From Gluconacetobacter liquefaciens (lineage in GTDB: Bacteria; Pseudomonadota; Alphaproteobacteria; Acetobacterales; Acetobacteraceae), in assembly GCF_003350405.1 (NCBI RefSeq), contig NZ_QQAW01000005.1:270152-334151 (forward strand): a stretch of 64,000 nucleotides of DNA, given 5' to 3'. A program made the position numbers and the translations under genes. The notes under the pieces are model-generated. The model was not told where the DNA came from and did no database searches. It saw only the letters and a program-made list of their open reading frames with translations. Below are positions 63,651-64,000 of the stretch, piece by piece; position 1 is the first letter of the stretch, and every line of letters starts with the position of its first letter.

Positions 63651-64000
63651 ATGGACCAAACACCGCCCCCGTTTCCGTCGACGCCGCCTGTCGCGTCTTC
63701 TCCCGTTCAGCCCCGTGCGGGCGGTGTGGGAGACCCTGTGTTCGCGGGGCTGGTGCGGCTTTCCGGGTGGCTGATCCTGGCGATCCTGGGCGGTCTGATA
63801 GCGGTATTGGCGTGGGGTGGGCTGTCGGCGTGGTCGGCGTTTGGGCCTGGCTTTGTGTGGAGCGCGGCGTGGAACCCGGTGACGCAGCATTTCGGTGCGG
63901 CGGCCCCGGTGTTCGGCTCGGTGATGACGACGCTGCTGGCGCTGGTGTTTGCGGTGCCGCTGGCGTTCGGGATTGCGTTCTGGCTGGTGGAGATGGCGCC
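63651..64000 (+). CDS. pstC: Phosphate ABC transporter permease PstC (5' part, runs off the window)
   Basis: The first 116 codons are present, open to the right edge. It starts with a Pro/Ser-rich N-terminal segment (MDQTPPPFPSTPPVASS), then the first membrane helix WLILAILGGLIAVLAWGGLS, then SAWNPV...GAAAPVFGSVMTTLLALVFAVPLAFGIAFWL (two more helices), the typical PstC start. The ATG at 63651 follows CCGGAG. The Pst complex imports inorganic phosphate. No convincing Pho box was found in the 132 bases upstream. Confidence 0.85.
   Translation, partial: MDQTPPPFPSTPPVASSPVQPRAGGVGDPVFAGLVRLSGWLILAILGGLIAVLAWGGLSAWSAFGPGFVWSAAWNPVTQHFGAAAPVFGSVMTTLLALVFAVPLAFGIAFWLVEMA

Noticed and set aside
61941..63890. 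649-codon minus-strand open frame
   Set aside because: Antisense to the permease, nucleoside hydrolase and pstC, with biased Arg/His/Gln composition and no domain.

Overview
The window looks like a chromosomal segment of a GC-rich alphaproteobacterium, most likely an acetic acid bacterium (Acetobacteraceae, Gluconacetobacter/Komagataeibacter-like). This is an inference from the strong GC bias at third codon positions, the ispH-thrB-rnhA order typical of alphaproteobacteria, the HU and HNH proteins, and several conserved unknowns of the kind seen in that family. No rRNA, tRNA, CRISPR array, phage, transposase or replication origin was recognised. All 60 genes described are protein coding, and one (pstC) runs off the right edge.

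Layout. 0.6-6.1 kb: an acetolactate-synthase-type ThDP enzyme, a lipocalin-like protein, a LysR regulator that leads into an Old Yellow Enzyme, and a Dps. 6.2-11.7 kb: a tight minus-strand operon of TonB-dependent receptor, secreted 2H phosphoesterase, ROK repressor and MFS-like transporter. This looks like a dedicated uptake system for an unknown sugar or phosphoester. 12-15 kb: acetoin/diacetyl reductase, flavin reductase, cytochrome P450. 15.2-18.4 kb: a PotD-like periplasmic binding protein overlapping a membrane diguanylate cyclase (an NspS-MbaA-like polyamine/c-di-GMP arrangement), with free-Met-sulfoxide reductase converging on it. 18.6-26.9 kb: SelW-like protein, HU, R-specific-ADH-like SDR, chemoreceptor, HNH nuclease, Glu-Q tRNA synthetase and two tandem aspartate-type aminotransferases. 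27-34.4 kb: exported cyclophilin, siderophore-type TonB receptor, a divergent EamA exporter and Lrp pair, an ABC-F ATPase, and a membrane protein with remnants of CPBP motifs.

34.5-46.2 kb is the most distinctive part. It holds methylthioribose kinase, a MocR-type regulator and then a nine-gene Nit1C cluster: MSMEG_0572 protein, Nit1 nitrilase, radical SAM, GNAT, AIR synthase, glycosyltransferase, MSMEG_0570 and MSMEG_0569 flavoprotein, extended by an AMP-forming acyl-CoA ligase. Two adjacent genes of the cluster (AIR synthase and glycosyltransferase) are frameshifted, each inside a poly-G tract. An 11-bp motif is shared by the mocR and Nit1C upstream regions and suggests that MocR controls the cluster.

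46.2-64 kb is mostly housekeeping: PduO-type cobalamin adenosyltransferase, DUF4142 lipoprotein, proline iminopeptidase, RlmM-like methyltransferase, thioredoxin, M3 peptidase, luciferase-like oxidoreductase, OPT transporter, ispH, thrB, rnhA, an ABC importer without its binding protein coupled to a nucleoside hydrolase, and the start of pstC. A family of hairpin-forming intergenic repeats occurs at 18.5, 22.5 and 55.6 kb. An AT-rich gene-free stretch lies at 47.5-48.2 kb.
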